Below, piece after piece: positions 7,340 through 15,062 of a stretch of 64,000 nucleotides of DNA. The position numbers and the translations under genes are program-made. Source of the DNA: Tannerellaceae bacterium (GTDB lineage Bacteria; Bacteroidota; Bacteroidia; Bacteroidales; Tannerellaceae); contig JAISXD010000050.1 in NCBI GenBank assembly GCA_031270665.1, positions 16,320 to 80,319 on the forward strand. Direction: 5' to 3'. The notes beneath the pieces are model-generated. The model was not told the DNA's origin. It was given only the letters and a program-made list of their open reading frames with translations, and did not search any database. How positions within the stretch are numbered: position 1 is the stretch's first letter; each line of letters starts with the position of its first letter.

Positions 7340-9144
7340 TTGTTTAATTCATGGCGAATTACATTAAAATCGCGTTTATTATAGTGGACTATAAACAAGT
7401 TGGTGTTGATAAATCCTCCCCAGTTATTGGCGCGATGGAAATCAAATCCCGTCTGGATACTCTTGTAATGGATTTTATCTAAGTTATACTCGAAATTAAC
7501 GCCATACTTGTAGATTGCACCAAAGAAGAACAGGCCTGTATCAAATCCTAACATACCATATTTGGGATACGTATTCATCATCTCCTTGCTGTACCATGTT
7601 TTATATTTAGCGTTGAAGCGCAATACATCATTCGCCATATTATCGGCGTAAAAATTCGTATAAATGTATGTGTCGAGCGCATAGAAATCATCTAAACATT
7701 CACGTGTATACGTTTGCCACTCGGGATAACCAAACAGATTAACCGTAAAGGAAGGGTTGGCCTCTACTACCATCCGGAGCGGGGACCGTATTTTGTTTAA
7801 TGCAGCTCTCGAACCTGAAATAGGAATAATGACATTTCGATTACCGGTAACCATCAACGAAAGGATATCATTGGCGAATGATTCGGGATGGAAAACAAGG
7901 TCTTTGAACGGAACTTTCTTTTGTGTCAGTCCCAGTTTGAATGTTTTAATAAATTCAGCCTTATCGTCTGTATCATAGGTGTCAACAAAAATGATATTGT
8001 AGTCGTAGAACATTTTATACGCTTCTTCCGACGCTCTTGCATGGAGATACGAATGTGGGGTGTTTACCTGATAGATGTAATAATTGGATAACACATCGTC
8101 ATTTTTAGACGTAAACGGAATTACATATTTAATACTGTTTTTCCGGGCAAACTCTGCAATAGGTTTAATCTGTTCGTTTTCAACAGCCCCGATTATCAGA
8201 TGCACATCCTTTAATGCCGTTTCGCTTAGTATCTGATCTAGTTTTTGCGTACCGGCTCCGGTATCGCGTACTGTCAATTCGATAGATATGCCGGCGTTTT
8301 TTAAACTGTCTATGGACAGTAATAATCCTTCGTAGTATTCAACAAAACGGGCAGTTGCTGACGTTTGCCCTGTCTGGTCGGACATAAACGGCAATAAGAG
8401 CGCTACCTTTATTTTGTCTGCTTTAATGATTTGTTTGGGGGCAGACAGCATGGCGTTCACTTCTCTTTCTTTGGGTTGGGTGGCTGTCTGTGTTATTACC
8501 TCTTCTGTTTTAACAGGTATCTTTATAATCATATCGACTTTGACCCCTTTTTTCAATTCGGGATTCTTTGCGATTAACTCCTCAGCCGTAACGTTAAACT
8601 TACGGGTAAGGCGGTACATGGTTTCTTTTCTTTCTATTTTATATTCAATGTCTTTTATAACCGTTTGGGACGCTGTTTGGGGTAATTGGCTAATCTTGAC
8701 AGATGGTATACGGATTGTTTTTCCTATTTGGAAAGCCGCAACGGAAAGCCCGGGATTGGCATTGATTATATTCGTAGCCAGTACCTGGTATTTTTTAGAT
8801 AACGAATAGAGCGTCTCTTTGGGTTGAATCGTATGGAACAAATAATCAAGGTCTTCTTGTGCGGCAGTAATCGTTGTTGCTATATCTTTTTGGGGAATCC
8901 TTAATTTTCCTCCGGCTTTAATTACTTCGCGGCTTTCGGGATTCAGGCGATAGATATCTTCTATGCCGACCCCGTACATGGTAGCGATTGAATAAACGGT
9001 CTGTCCCGGTTCAATGGTATGATAAAATATCTTATCATCCTGAATGTCTGTAGAAATAATAGTAACCACTTTCTCTTGGGAATACCCTTTTGCGCAGGTA
9101 AAGCAAAAGAATACAGTTAGTATGTAAATTGTGACCTTGCTCAT
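7336..9144 (-). CDS. Secreted LysM protein with a receptor-type periplasmic binding domain
   Basis: The 602-residue protein has a signal peptide (cleavage near CAKGYSQ), then three LysM domains at about residues 40-85 (FYHTIEPGQTVYSIATMYGV), 100-150 (LFHTIQPKETLYSLSKKYQV) and 165-212 (EYKIERKETMYRLTRKFNV). From about residue 245 comes a type I periplasmic-binding fold (KVALLLPFMSDQTGQ..., YYEGLLLSIDSLKNAGI, VHLIIGAVENEQIKPIAEFA). LysM binds peptidoglycan; the second half resembles amino-acid receptor/LivJ folds without an ABC transporter nearby. It is likely a wall-associated periplasmic protein, possibly a sensor or scaffold, coupled to the following beta-barrel gene. Confidence 0.85.
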   Translation of the reverse strand: MSKVTIYILTVFFCFTCAKGYSQEKVVTIISTDIQDDKIFYHTIEPGQTVYSIATMYGVGIEDIYRLNPESREVIKAGGKLRIPQKDIATTITAAQEDLDYLFHTIQPKETLYSLSKKYQVLATNIINANPGLSVAAFQIGKTIRIPSVKISQLPQTASQTVIKDIEYKIERKETMYRLTRKFNVTAEELIAKNPELKKGVKVDMIIKIPVKTEEVITQTATQPKEREVNAMLSAPKQIIKADKIKVALLLPFMSDQTGQTSATARFVEYYEGLLLSIDSLKNAGISIELTVRDTGAGTQKLDQILSETALKDVHLIIGAVENEQIKPIAEFARKNSIKYVIPFTSKNDDVLSNYYIYQVNTPHSYLHARASEEAYKMFYDYNIIFVDTYDTDDKAEFIKTFKLGLTQKKVPFKDLVFHPESFANDILSLMVTGNRNVIIPISGSRAALNKIRSPLRMVVEANPSFTVNLFGYPEWQTYTRECLDDFYALDTYIYTNFYADNMANDVLRFNAKYKTWYSKEMMNTYPKYGMLGFDTGLFFFGAIYKYGVNFEYNLDKIHYKSIQTGFDFHRANNWGGFINTNLFIVHYNKRDFNVIRHELNK

Positions 9145-9166
9145 TTTCCGGTTGGATTATTTCCGG

Positions 9167-9174
9167 CAAAGATA
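9167..9174 (-). promoter_or_regulatory. -7 element for the LysM/barrel pair
   Basis: On the minus strand this reads TATCTTTG and is followed by CCGGA, giving the 13-base string TATCTTTGCCGGA that recurs before hflX and the U32 gene. It lies 23 bases before the start codon. The -33 region is not convincing. Confidence 0.6.
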
Positions 9175-9228
9175 GTGTATCTCGACATAAAATACTAATC
9201 TTATATAATATTCAATTGGTAAATAAGT

Positions 9229-9236
9229 TATCTTTG
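9229..9236 (+). promoter_or_regulatory. -7 element for the T9SS type B protein
   Basis: TATCTTTG is an exact TAnnTTTG match in the 160-base divergent region. It implies transcription from about 9242, which excludes the upstream part of the open frame and favours a start at 9283 or 9304. Confidence 0.55.
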
Positions 9237-9303
9237 TGGGGTTGTTCGTTTGGCGGCTCCGGCGATAAGTACTTATTTTAGAATGAAAATCGAAGATTAT
9301 AGA

Positions 9304-10620
9304 ATGCTTCACAAAATAGATAAGATAGTCATCCTGTTTCTTTTTACGTTATCACTCCAGGCGCAATATACGGTATCGGGAGGCAAGGGCGCCCCTTTGC
9401 TTGCCCTTGATGATATACCCAATAAGCTGCAGGTTTATTTAGTGTATGGTATGAACAATGTAGAGATACGTTATACCTCTGCTTCCTCGTCGCATCAGTG
9501 GTTCCGGTATAAAATAAAAGCGCTGGAAGCAGAACCTGTTCAGAGCGTGCAGGAAGGAACCACGTCGACGGTTCGTTCGCTTGAAGAAGGATATGGTTAT
9601 TTTGTAAAGGAAGTAGAAGCGATCGGTTCCAACTCTTTCGTATGGATTATTGATTACAGTAAATATGCGTTTGATATCCGGCAACTACAAATTGTCCCCG
9701 ACGACGACCCTTGTTACGAAGTCCGCCTGGAAGGAACAGCTACCCTGCCTAAACTTGCTTATTGTATACCCGCTGGCGTGGAATTAGAATTGATGCGTAA
9801 ATTTGAGATTCTGTATAATACCTTGGAATGGAATAATAGTGAGCGGGTATTTTCTCCGAAAGCCTTGGTTCAAACAGTGGAGAGGACACCTTTCTACCGT
9901 TCCCTTTCACCTCCCCCATTGACTGATACGGATATTCAATTGAAAGGCGACCTTTTCGCCCGTCATTTCGGTGTGGAGAAATCAATGAGCGTCAATTATC
10001 AGGCAACGGCGATAGAGGCTTATATTGATACAACCGTTGTATCGACGGATGTTCCTAACAGGGTTTCCGGCACGGGCGTAGGCTATTCGGCGCCGGCGGA
10101 GTTAAGTTTTACCGCGAAAGTAAATACGCCGGTTGTGACTTTTTACAGATGGGATATTATAAATACCGAAACAAGGGAAACCCTGCGGGTGGAAAATTCG
10201 GAAAGTTTTAATTTTACATTCCTTACAGCCGGTAAATATACAGTAACGCTAGACGTAAAGGATAGAAGCAATACGTGTGAGAAAACAGATTCTATCCTTG
10301 TGGATATTGGCGACTCTTACCTGAGGATACCCAATGCTTTTTCACCCGGAGCTTCTCCCGGCGTGAACGACGAGTTCAGGGTGGCTTATAAGTCATTGGT
10401 TAGTTTTAAAGCCTGGATATTCAACCGCTGGGGAGCGGAGCTCTTCCGGTGGGACGACCCGGCTAAAGGGTGGGATGGAAAAAAAGGAGGTAAATATGTA
10501 CCGCCGGGCGTTTACTTTTATATAATAGAAGCAAGAGGCTCGGACGGGCGCCGGTATAAGGAAAAAGGAAGTATAAATATAATAAGGCCCAAAAATGTGC
10601 AAGATCAGCTTGTTGAATAA
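9304..10620 (+). CDS. T9SS type B sorted protein with PKD-like domain
   Basis: The 438-residue protein has a signal peptide (MLHKIDKIVILFLFTLSLQAQ), an uncharacterised N-terminal half, a PKD-like beta-sandwich at about residues 265-335 (GVGYSAPAELSFTAKVNTP... AGKYTVTLDVKDRSNTC), and a C-terminal gliding-motility/T9SS type B domain (IPNAFSPGASPGVNDEF, FNRWGAELFRW, GWDGKKGGKYVPPGVYFYII). That last module directs export through the type IX system to the cell surface. An earlier ATG at 9283 adds seven residues and is also possible. The next gene begins inside its last codons. Confidence 0.82.
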   Translation: MLHKIDKIVILFLFTLSLQAQYTVSGGKGAPLLALDDIPNKLQVYLVYGMNNVEIRYTSASSSHQWFRYKIKALEAEPVQSVQEGTTSTVRSLEEGYGYFVKEVEAIGSNSFVWIIDYSKYAFDIRQLQIVPDDDPCYEVRLEGTATLPKLAYCIPAGVELELMRKFEILYNTLEWNNSERVFSPKALVQTVERTPFYRSLSPPPLTDTDIQLKGDLFARHFGVEKSMSVNYQATAIEAYIDTTVVSTDVPNRVSGTGVGYSAPAELSFTAKVNTPVVTFYRWDIINTETRETLRVENSESFNFTFLTAGKYTVTLDVKDRSNTCEKTDSILVDIGDSYLRIPNAFSPGASPGVNDEFRVAYKSLVSFKAWIFNRWGAELFRWDDPAKGWDGKKGGKYVPPGVYFYIIEARGSDGRRYKEKGSINIIRPKNVQDQLVE

Positions 10621-11578
10621 AAATAGCGTAAGTTTTATAGCCGCCGGATTGGTATGCCTCTCGGCATGTATTGCCATAAGCTCGCATGATGCGGAAAAAG
10701 TAAAAGAAGAACGCCCGCTTGTAACAGGCGTTACAACCACGCCTGATGTACCTTCGTCGGTAACAATCTTTGGTGAACAGGTGGATATTACACGGTATAA
10801 TATGCACGAAGGATACGACCGGGAAATAAGCAGTTTTACGTATTTCCATTCAACGGTTTTATTGTTGTTTAAGCGCGCTAACTGTGTTTTTCCGATTATC
10901 GAACCGATATTGGAAGCCAATGGTATCCCCGACGATTTTAAATACCTGGCTGTTATAGAAAGCCATTTAGACCCGCGCGTATTCTCTCCGGCGCGTGCGG
11001 TAGGAACCTGGCAGTTTTTAGAAAGTACGGGTAAACAATATGGATTAACCGTTACGCCGACCGTTGACGAACGTTGCGATGTGGCGAAATCTACCCTTGC
11101 AGCCTGTAGATACCTGAAAGAGGCCTATCATAAATATGGCAGTTGGTTTAATGTAGCCGCTTCCTATAATGGAGGGATGGGACGTATCTCCGGGGAATTG
11201 AACAAACAGCAGGAAGAAAGCGCTTTCGACCTGTGGCTTGTGCAGGAAACCACCCGTTATCCATACCGGATCATGGCGATTAAGCAGGTATTTGAAAATC
11301 CGTATAAATATGGTTTCGTTTTACATGCCAAAGATTTGTATAAGCCAATCAAAACAAAAGAAGTATCCGTCTCCGGAGACATTCCGAATCTGGCCGAGTT
11401 TGCCAAAGAACAAGGCGTAACCTATGCCGACGTCAAACGGTTTAATCCCTGGTTAAGAGACAGAAAGTTAAATACATTAGGTAAGACATATAAAATCCTG
11501 ATACCGGAAGCCGGTGATATGTATTATAAAAAGGCGAATACGTATGTGCATGATTCCCGTTGGGTGGTAGTGAAATGA
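10595..11578 (+). CDS. Lytic transglycosylase (MltD-like) with C-terminal LysM-like segment
   Basis: The 327-residue envelope protein has an N-terminal hydrophobic segment (SFIAAGLVCLSACIAIS) with a possible lipobox. An SLT domain occupies about residues 95-235: the catalytic glutamate lies in YLAVIESHLDP, followed by SPARAVGTWQF, TPTVDERCD and ASYNGGMGRIS. These enzymes cleave peptidoglycan to give 1,6-anhydro-muropeptides. The tail (IPNLAEFAKEQGVTYADVKRFNPWL) resembles LysM. The start overlaps the end of the preceding gene by 26 bases, and its stop overlaps the LOG gene start (ATGA), suggesting a coupled three-gene unit. Confidence 0.88.
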   Translation: MCKISLLNKNSVSFIAAGLVCLSACIAISSHDAEKVKEERPLVTGVTTTPDVPSSVTIFGEQVDITRYNMHEGYDREISSFTYFHSTVLLLFKRANCVFPIIEPILEANGIPDDFKYLAVIESHLDPRVFSPARAVGTWQFLESTGKQYGLTVTPTVDERCDVAKSTLAACRYLKEAYHKYGSWFNVAASYNGGMGRISGELNKQQEESAFDLWLVQETTRYPYRIMAIKQVFENPYKYGFVLHAKDLYKPIKTKEVSVSGDIPNLAEFAKEQGVTYADVKRFNPWLRDRKLNTLGKTYKILIPEAGDMYYKKANTYVHDSRWVVVK

Positions 11579-12141
11579 AAAGGATAGCTGTATTTTGCGG
11601 TTCGAGCCTGGGAAAGAATGAGATTTATCGCGAGCAGGCCTGTTTGCTGGGAGAAACAATAGCCCGTTTGGGAATCGGTTTGGTATATGGTGGTGGCAAT
11701 GTAGGTTTGATGAAATATGTTGCCGACGGCGCCATCCGGCAGGGTGGGGAAGTAACAGGAATTATTCCCGCTTTCCTTAACAAGAAAGATATAGCCCATG
11801 CCGGACTTACGGAATTGATTGTGGTCAAAACAATGCACGAACGAAAATTTAAAATGAATGCATTATCCGACGGCATGATTGCCCTCCCCGGCGGTTACGG
11901 TACGATGGAAGAATTTTTCGAAATGATAACCTGGGGGCAGTTACATCTGCACCAAAAGCCCGTAGCCATTTTAAATACCAATGGTTTCTACAATCCCCTT
12001 ATCCGGCAGGTAGAAACGATGCTGGCCGAAGGCTTCCTGAAAGAATCTTATCGCAACCTGTTAATAGTAGATGATACGATTCCCTCTCTATTGGAAAAAA
12101 TGTACCGGTACCAGCCGCCTGTATTTGATAAATGGGCGTAA
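11575..12141 (+). CDS. LOG family protein (nucleoside 5'-monophosphate phosphoribohydrolase)
   Basis: The 188-residue Rossmann-like protein has the LOG signatures GGGNVGLMK (about residues 40-48) and PGGYGTMEEFFE (about 103-114), with VFCGSSLGKN at the N-terminus. Family members release the base from nucleoside monophosphates; in plants and some bacteria this gives free cytokinins, but in gut bacteria the physiological substrate is not established. The start at 11575 overlaps the transglycosylase stop in an ATGA junction, which fixes it better than the earlier in-frame ATG. Confidence 0.9.
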   Translation: MKRIAVFCGSSLGKNEIYREQACLLGETIARLGIGLVYGGGNVGLMKYVADGAIRQGGEVTGIIPAFLNKKDIAHAGLTELIVVKTMHERKFKMNALSDGMIALPGGYGTMEEFFEMITWGQLHLHQKPVAILNTNGFYNPLIRQVETMLAEGFLKESYRNLLIVDDTIPSLLEKMYRYQPPVFDKWA

Positions 12142-12168
12142 ATAATCCTTATTAACACGAAATGTATA

Positions 12169-12915
12169 ATGTCATTACAGCAGATGAAAAAAAGAAGGAG
12201 TATCCGCCAATATACCGGACAGGATATATCCGACTCATTATTAAATGAATTATTGGAAACGGCAGTGCGCGCTTCCAATACCGGCAACATGCAATTGTAT
12301 AGCGTAGTAATCACACGCGACCAGGCAAACAAAGTAAAAATGGCGCCTGCACACTTTAACCAGCCAATGGTAACAGCGGCGCCCGTAGTGTTAACCTGCT
12401 GTGCAGATGCCAATCGATTCGTAAAATGGGCGGAACAACGGAATGCTCAACCGGGATTTAATAACTTCCAGACATTTATAGCGGCAATGATTGATGCCGT
12501 TATCTTTGCACAAGCCTTTTGCACCGCAGCCGAAGAAAAGGGATTAGGCATTTGTTACCTCGGTACGGCAACTTATAATGCAGACAAAATCATAGAGGCT
12601 CTTTCGCTTCCCCAATTAGTTGTTCCCGTAGCAACAATCACGGCAGGCTGGCCTGCCGGTACGCCGGAACAGCCGGAACGCCTGCCCCTGGAGGCGATTA
12701 TCCACCATGAATCATATACCGATTATACCTCCGGCGCTATAAATGCCTTATACAAAGAAAAAGAAGAGCTAAGCGCCAATAAACAGTATGTAAAAGAAAA
12801 TAATAAAGAAACGCTTGCACAGGTATTCACAGACGTCCGTTACGCCAGGAGTAATAACGAATACTTCTCGGAAGTATACCTGGGCGTATTAAAAGCTCAA
12901 GGATTTATGGATTGA
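12169..12915 (+). CDS. Nitroreductase family FMN-dependent oxidoreductase
   Basis: The 248-residue protein opens with the flavin-binding RRSIRQYTGQDISDSLL pattern and continues with ETAVRASNTGNMQLYSVVI, the family's NADPH/FMN contact region; GLGICYLGTATYNADKI lies near residue 126. Such enzymes reduce nitro, quinone or ene-type substrates in the cytoplasm. The C-terminus extends in a charged helix (EKEELSANKQYVKENNKETLAQVFTD) typical of the NfrA-like subgroup. It follows the LOG gene by 27 bases and converges with rpiA. Confidence 0.85.
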   Translation: MSLQQMKKRRSIRQYTGQDISDSLLNELLETAVRASNTGNMQLYSVVITRDQANKVKMAPAHFNQPMVTAAPVVLTCCADANRFVKWAEQRNAQPGFNNFQTFIAAMIDAVIFAQAFCTAAEEKGLGICYLGTATYNADKIIEALSLPQLVVPVATITAGWPAGTPEQPERLPLEAIIHHESYTDYTSGAINALYKEKEELSANKQYVKENNKETLAQVFTDVRYARSNNEYFSEVYLGVLKAQGFMD

Positions 12916-12932
12916 GCAGTTAGTCTGAAGAA

Positions 12933-13640
12933 TTATGATTCGCCGGCATTCAACACCTCTATGTCATAACCTATAAACAACCCGCTTTCTATAACGCCGG
13001 TGATAGACTTAATCGCATTTTCCATTGTGCGGGGTATTTCATCAAACCGGGCGTCAAGAATCAGGTTTCCGTTTTCTGTAATAACAGGGCCGTCTTTGCC
13101 TTCCGCCATCCGGAGATTTATTTCGCGGGGGGATAATTCGTTAAGCGCCTGCCCTACATAGGTGAGTGCATGCGGGAAAACCTCTATCGGAACGGGAAAA
13201 TTACTGCCCAGGCGGGAAACCATTTTAGACGAATCGGCAATAATGTATGTCTTAGGGCTGGAATTAATCAATAGCTTCTCTTTAAACATAGCGCCTCCTC
13301 TACCCTTTATCAAACTTAAATGGCTGTCAATTTCATCGGCTCCATCAAATGTCCAGTCCGGTTTATGTTCCATCAGGCTTGTAACCGGAATATCTACTTG
13401 TGCACATGCAATTGTAATTTCAAGTGAAGTCGGAATCGCCTTAATCTGTATATTTTCTTCTTTCACCCGTTTGGCAAGCGCCAATAAGGCCAGGTAAGAA
13501 GTTGAGCCCGAACCAACTCCTATGATATCTCCATCATTTGCCAGAGAGGCTATTTTATTGGCTATTATTTCTTTTTCTTCCCTTCGGGCAATGGTGTTCC
13601 CCCACGGTAATGCATTTATTATATTATTTTTCCACTCCAT
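12933..13640 (-). CDS. rpiA: Ribose-5-phosphate isomerase A
   Basis: The 235-residue enzyme interconverts ribose 5-phosphate and ribulose 5-phosphate in the pentose phosphate pathway. It has the conserved substrate loop GVGSGSTSYLAL (about residues 41-52), the catalytic segment FDGADEIDSHLSLIKGRGGAMFKEKLL (residues about 91-118, with Asp, Asp and Lys of the active site) and a C-terminal GLFIGYDIEVL. Length is normal. It is alone on its strand here; a likely promoter is the near-match -7 element at 13667-13674. Confidence 0.95.
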   Translation of the reverse strand: MEWKNNIINALPWGNTIARREEKEIIANKIASLANDGDIIGVGSGSTSYLALLALAKRVKEENIQIKAIPTSLEITIACAQVDIPVTSLMEHKPDWTFDGADEIDSHLSLIKGRGGAMFKEKLLINSSPKTYIIADSSKMVSRLGSNFPVPIEVFPHALTYVGQALNELSPREINLRMAEGKDGPVITENGNLILDARFDEIPRTMENAIKSITGVIESGLFIGYDIEVLNAGES

Positions 13641-13666
13641 TTGTTTAGCCTGATTACTTTACGATG

Positions 13667-13674
13667 CAAAGTAA
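13667..13674 (-). promoter_or_regulatory. Probable -7 element for rpiA
   Basis: The minus strand reads TTACTTTG, one base from TAnnTTTG, followed by CATCGTAAA. The 15-base string ACTTTGCATCGTAAA is identical to that at the his leader promoter (14028-14042). It lies 27 bases before the rpiA start. Confidence 0.45.
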
Positions 13675-13747
13675 TAAACATTACATGGATTACACAGAAT
13701 TTTGCGGAACTATTTTTTTTATAATTTACCTGTTCTGTTATATTTTA

Positions 13748-13789
13748 CGCAGCAACGTTTTGTACATCGAAGGTTCACGTGCCGGCGGG
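13748..13789 (+). repeat. Dispersed 42-bp element, copy A
   Basis: This 42-base block shares 35 positions with the block at 59738-59779, beginning CGC(A/G)GCAACGTTTTGT and ending TTGCCGGCGGG or GTGCCGGCGGG. Both copies lie in divergent intergenic regions about 110-130 bases in front of a minus-strand housekeeping gene (rpiA here) and have the same orientation. It may be the start of a longer mobile or structured element. No terminal inverted repeats were found. Confidence 0.6.
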
Positions 13790-13882
13790 CGCCGGTTTTT
13801 ATCCGAAACAGTCGTTGCGGCAGGAAGTATTACCGTTTCTGACTTGTCGGAAAGCCTCATCCGGATGGATTTGGGAAGTATT

Positions 13883-13973
13883 GCGCAGCCCCGCGCAAGG
13901 GATTGCAGCGGAAAGCCCGGCCGCCGCACCCCCGGCGAGGGATGCGCCCATAGCCGGAGTTGCTCATTTTTTT
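13883..13973 (+). ncRNA. GC-rich, possibly structured element before the his promoter
   Basis: In an AT-rich intergenic region this stretch is strikingly GC-rich. It holds two small hairpins with similar C-rich six-base loops: GCGC (13883-13886) with GCGC (13893-13896) around AGCCCC, and CGCCG (13922-13926) with CGGCG (13933-13937) around CACCCC. It ends in seven Ts (13967-13973). No TAnnTTTG promoter was found directly before it. It could be a small RNA, a transcript-end element or part of a dispersed repeat; open frames across it show no recognisable protein. The remaining 13641-14003 intergenic sequence shows nothing else I can name. Confidence 0.3.
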
Positions 13974-14003
13974 AATAAGCGCTGAAATAGTTGCCCTGAT
14001 TTA

Positions 14004-14033
14004 TTGGCGAAATAAATAATTAGTGTAACTTTG
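14004..14033 (+). promoter_or_regulatory. his operon promoter
   Basis: TTG at 14004-14006 (-33 type) is separated by 19 bases from TAACTTTG at 14026-14033, an exact -7 consensus. Transcription should start near 14039, about 15 bases before the leader peptide start. Spacing and sequence both fit the Bacteroidetes primary sigma factor. Confidence 0.75.
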
Positions 14034-14053
14034 CATCGTAAATAATTGAAAAA

Positions 14054-14101
14054 ATGAAACAAAACAAGCTACATCATCATCATTGCAACAACGGGCAGTA
14101 G
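14054..14101 (+). CDS. his operon leader peptide (four consecutive His codons)
   Basis: A 15-codon open frame reads MKQNKLHHHHCNNGQ and stops with TAG at 14099-14101. Four consecutive CAT codons occupy 14072-14083. It lies between a strong promoter and a terminator hairpin ahead of hisG, which is the arrangement of an amino-acid attenuator: ribosome stalling at the His codons reports shortage of charged His-tRNA. The stop codon is placed three bases before the antiterminator arm, so a ribosome that finishes the peptide covers that arm. Confidence 0.85.
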   Translation: MKQNKLHHHHCNNGQ

Positions 14102-14103
14102 TT

Positions 14104-14180
14104 CGGTGGGCTGATGTGTATGTAGCATATATCAAATAGAAACAGAGAAAGGCTTGCCGTTTTACGGTGAGCCTTTTTTT
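14104..14180 (+). promoter_or_regulatory. Histidine attenuator (antiterminator and terminator)
   Basis: The terminator stem pairs 14148-14159 (AAAGGCTTGCCG) with 14165-14176 (CGGTGAGCCTTT) around TTTTA and ends in a T tract to 14180. The arm 14104-14112 (CGGTGGGCT) resembles the terminator's 3' arm and can pair over nine positions (with wobbles) with 14151-14159, forming a mutually exclusive antiterminator. When ribosomes stall at the His codons the antiterminator arm is free and hisGDCB is read; when they reach the stop codon it is masked and the terminator forms. Pairing was done by eye. Confidence 0.8.
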
Positions 14181-14210
14181 ATTAATCACTTTAAATATGA
14201 ATTGTTCATT

Positions 14211-15062
14211 ATGTTGCGAATTGCTGTACAATCAAAAGGACGTTTATACGACGAGACAATGCTCTTGCTCGAAGAAGCGGGGATTAAATTAAACCGGGGC
14301 AAACGTATCCTGCTTTTATCGGCCAAGGGATTTCCTGTTGAAGTTCTTTTCCTGCGCGATGATGATATTCCTCAATCGGTGGCAAACGGAGTAGCTGATG
14401 TGGGTATTGTGGGAGAAAACGAATATGTAGAAAAAGGGGCCGGAGCTAAATTAGTGAAACGGCTTGGGTTCAGTAAATGCCGTTTGTCGCTGGCCATTCC
14501 CAAAGATGAAGAATACGGGGGAATAGCATGGTTTGAAGGGAAAACAATCGCTACTTCCTATCCTGAAATACTGATCAATTACCTCGGCAGGTGCCATGTA
14601 AAAGCAAACTTACATATTATCAGCGGTTCGGTAGAAATAGCGCCGGGTATCGGATTGGCGGATGCTATTTTCGATTTGGTCAGTTCCGGAAGTACATTAA
14701 TCAGTAACCGCCTGAAAGAAGTAGAAGTAGTGATGAACAGCGAAGCTCTGCTGATAGCCAATAATGAACTTTCCGGCGAAAAACAGGCAATCCTGGATGA
14801 ACTTCTTTTCCGTTTTGAAGCCATACAGGCTGCCGAAGGAAAAAAGTATGTGCTGCTTAACGCTCCGAAAGATAAACTGAATGAGATTATTGAGATATTG
14901 CCCGGTATGAAAAGCCCTACCATAACTCCGTTGGCCGACGACAAATGGGTATCTGTACAGTCGGTTATTACGGAACAACATTTCTGGGAGATTATCGGAC
15001 GGTTAAAAGCATCGGGAGCTGAGGGTATATTAATTATTCCAATTGAAAAAATGATTGTATGA
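14211..15062 (+). CDS. hisG: ATP phosphoribosyltransferase (long form)
   Basis: The 283-residue enzyme catalyses the first step of histidine synthesis, joining ATP and PRPP. It begins MLRIAVQSKGRLYDETMLLLEEAG, contains the PRPP-binding stretch GIGLADAIFDLVSSGSTL (about residues 146-163), and has a C-terminal ACT-like regulatory domain (VLLNAPKDKLNEIIEILPGMKSPTITPL), so it is the long, HisZ-independent, histidine-inhibited form. The start at 14211 is the first ATG that gives the conserved N-terminus; an earlier in-frame ATG lies inside the terminator hairpin. It overlaps hisD by four bases (ATGA). Confidence 0.96.
   Translation: MLRIAVQSKGRLYDETMLLLEEAGIKLNRGKRILLLSAKGFPVEVLFLRDDDIPQSVANGVADVGIVGENEYVEKGAGAKLVKRLGFSKCRLSLAIPKDEEYGGIAWFEGKTIATSYPEILINYLGRCHVKANLHIISGSVEIAPGIGLADAIFDLVSSGSTLISNRLKEVEVVMNSEALLIANNELSGEKQAILDELLFRFEAIQAAEGKKYVLLNAPKDKLNEIIEILPGMKSPTITPLADDKWVSVQSVITEQHFWEIIGRLKASGAEGILIIPIEKMIV

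Noticed and set aside
13664..13985. Overlapping open frames across the rpiA-his gap
   Set aside because: They read through the dispersed repeat and the GC-rich island, show no conserved protein pattern, and lie between two promoters.
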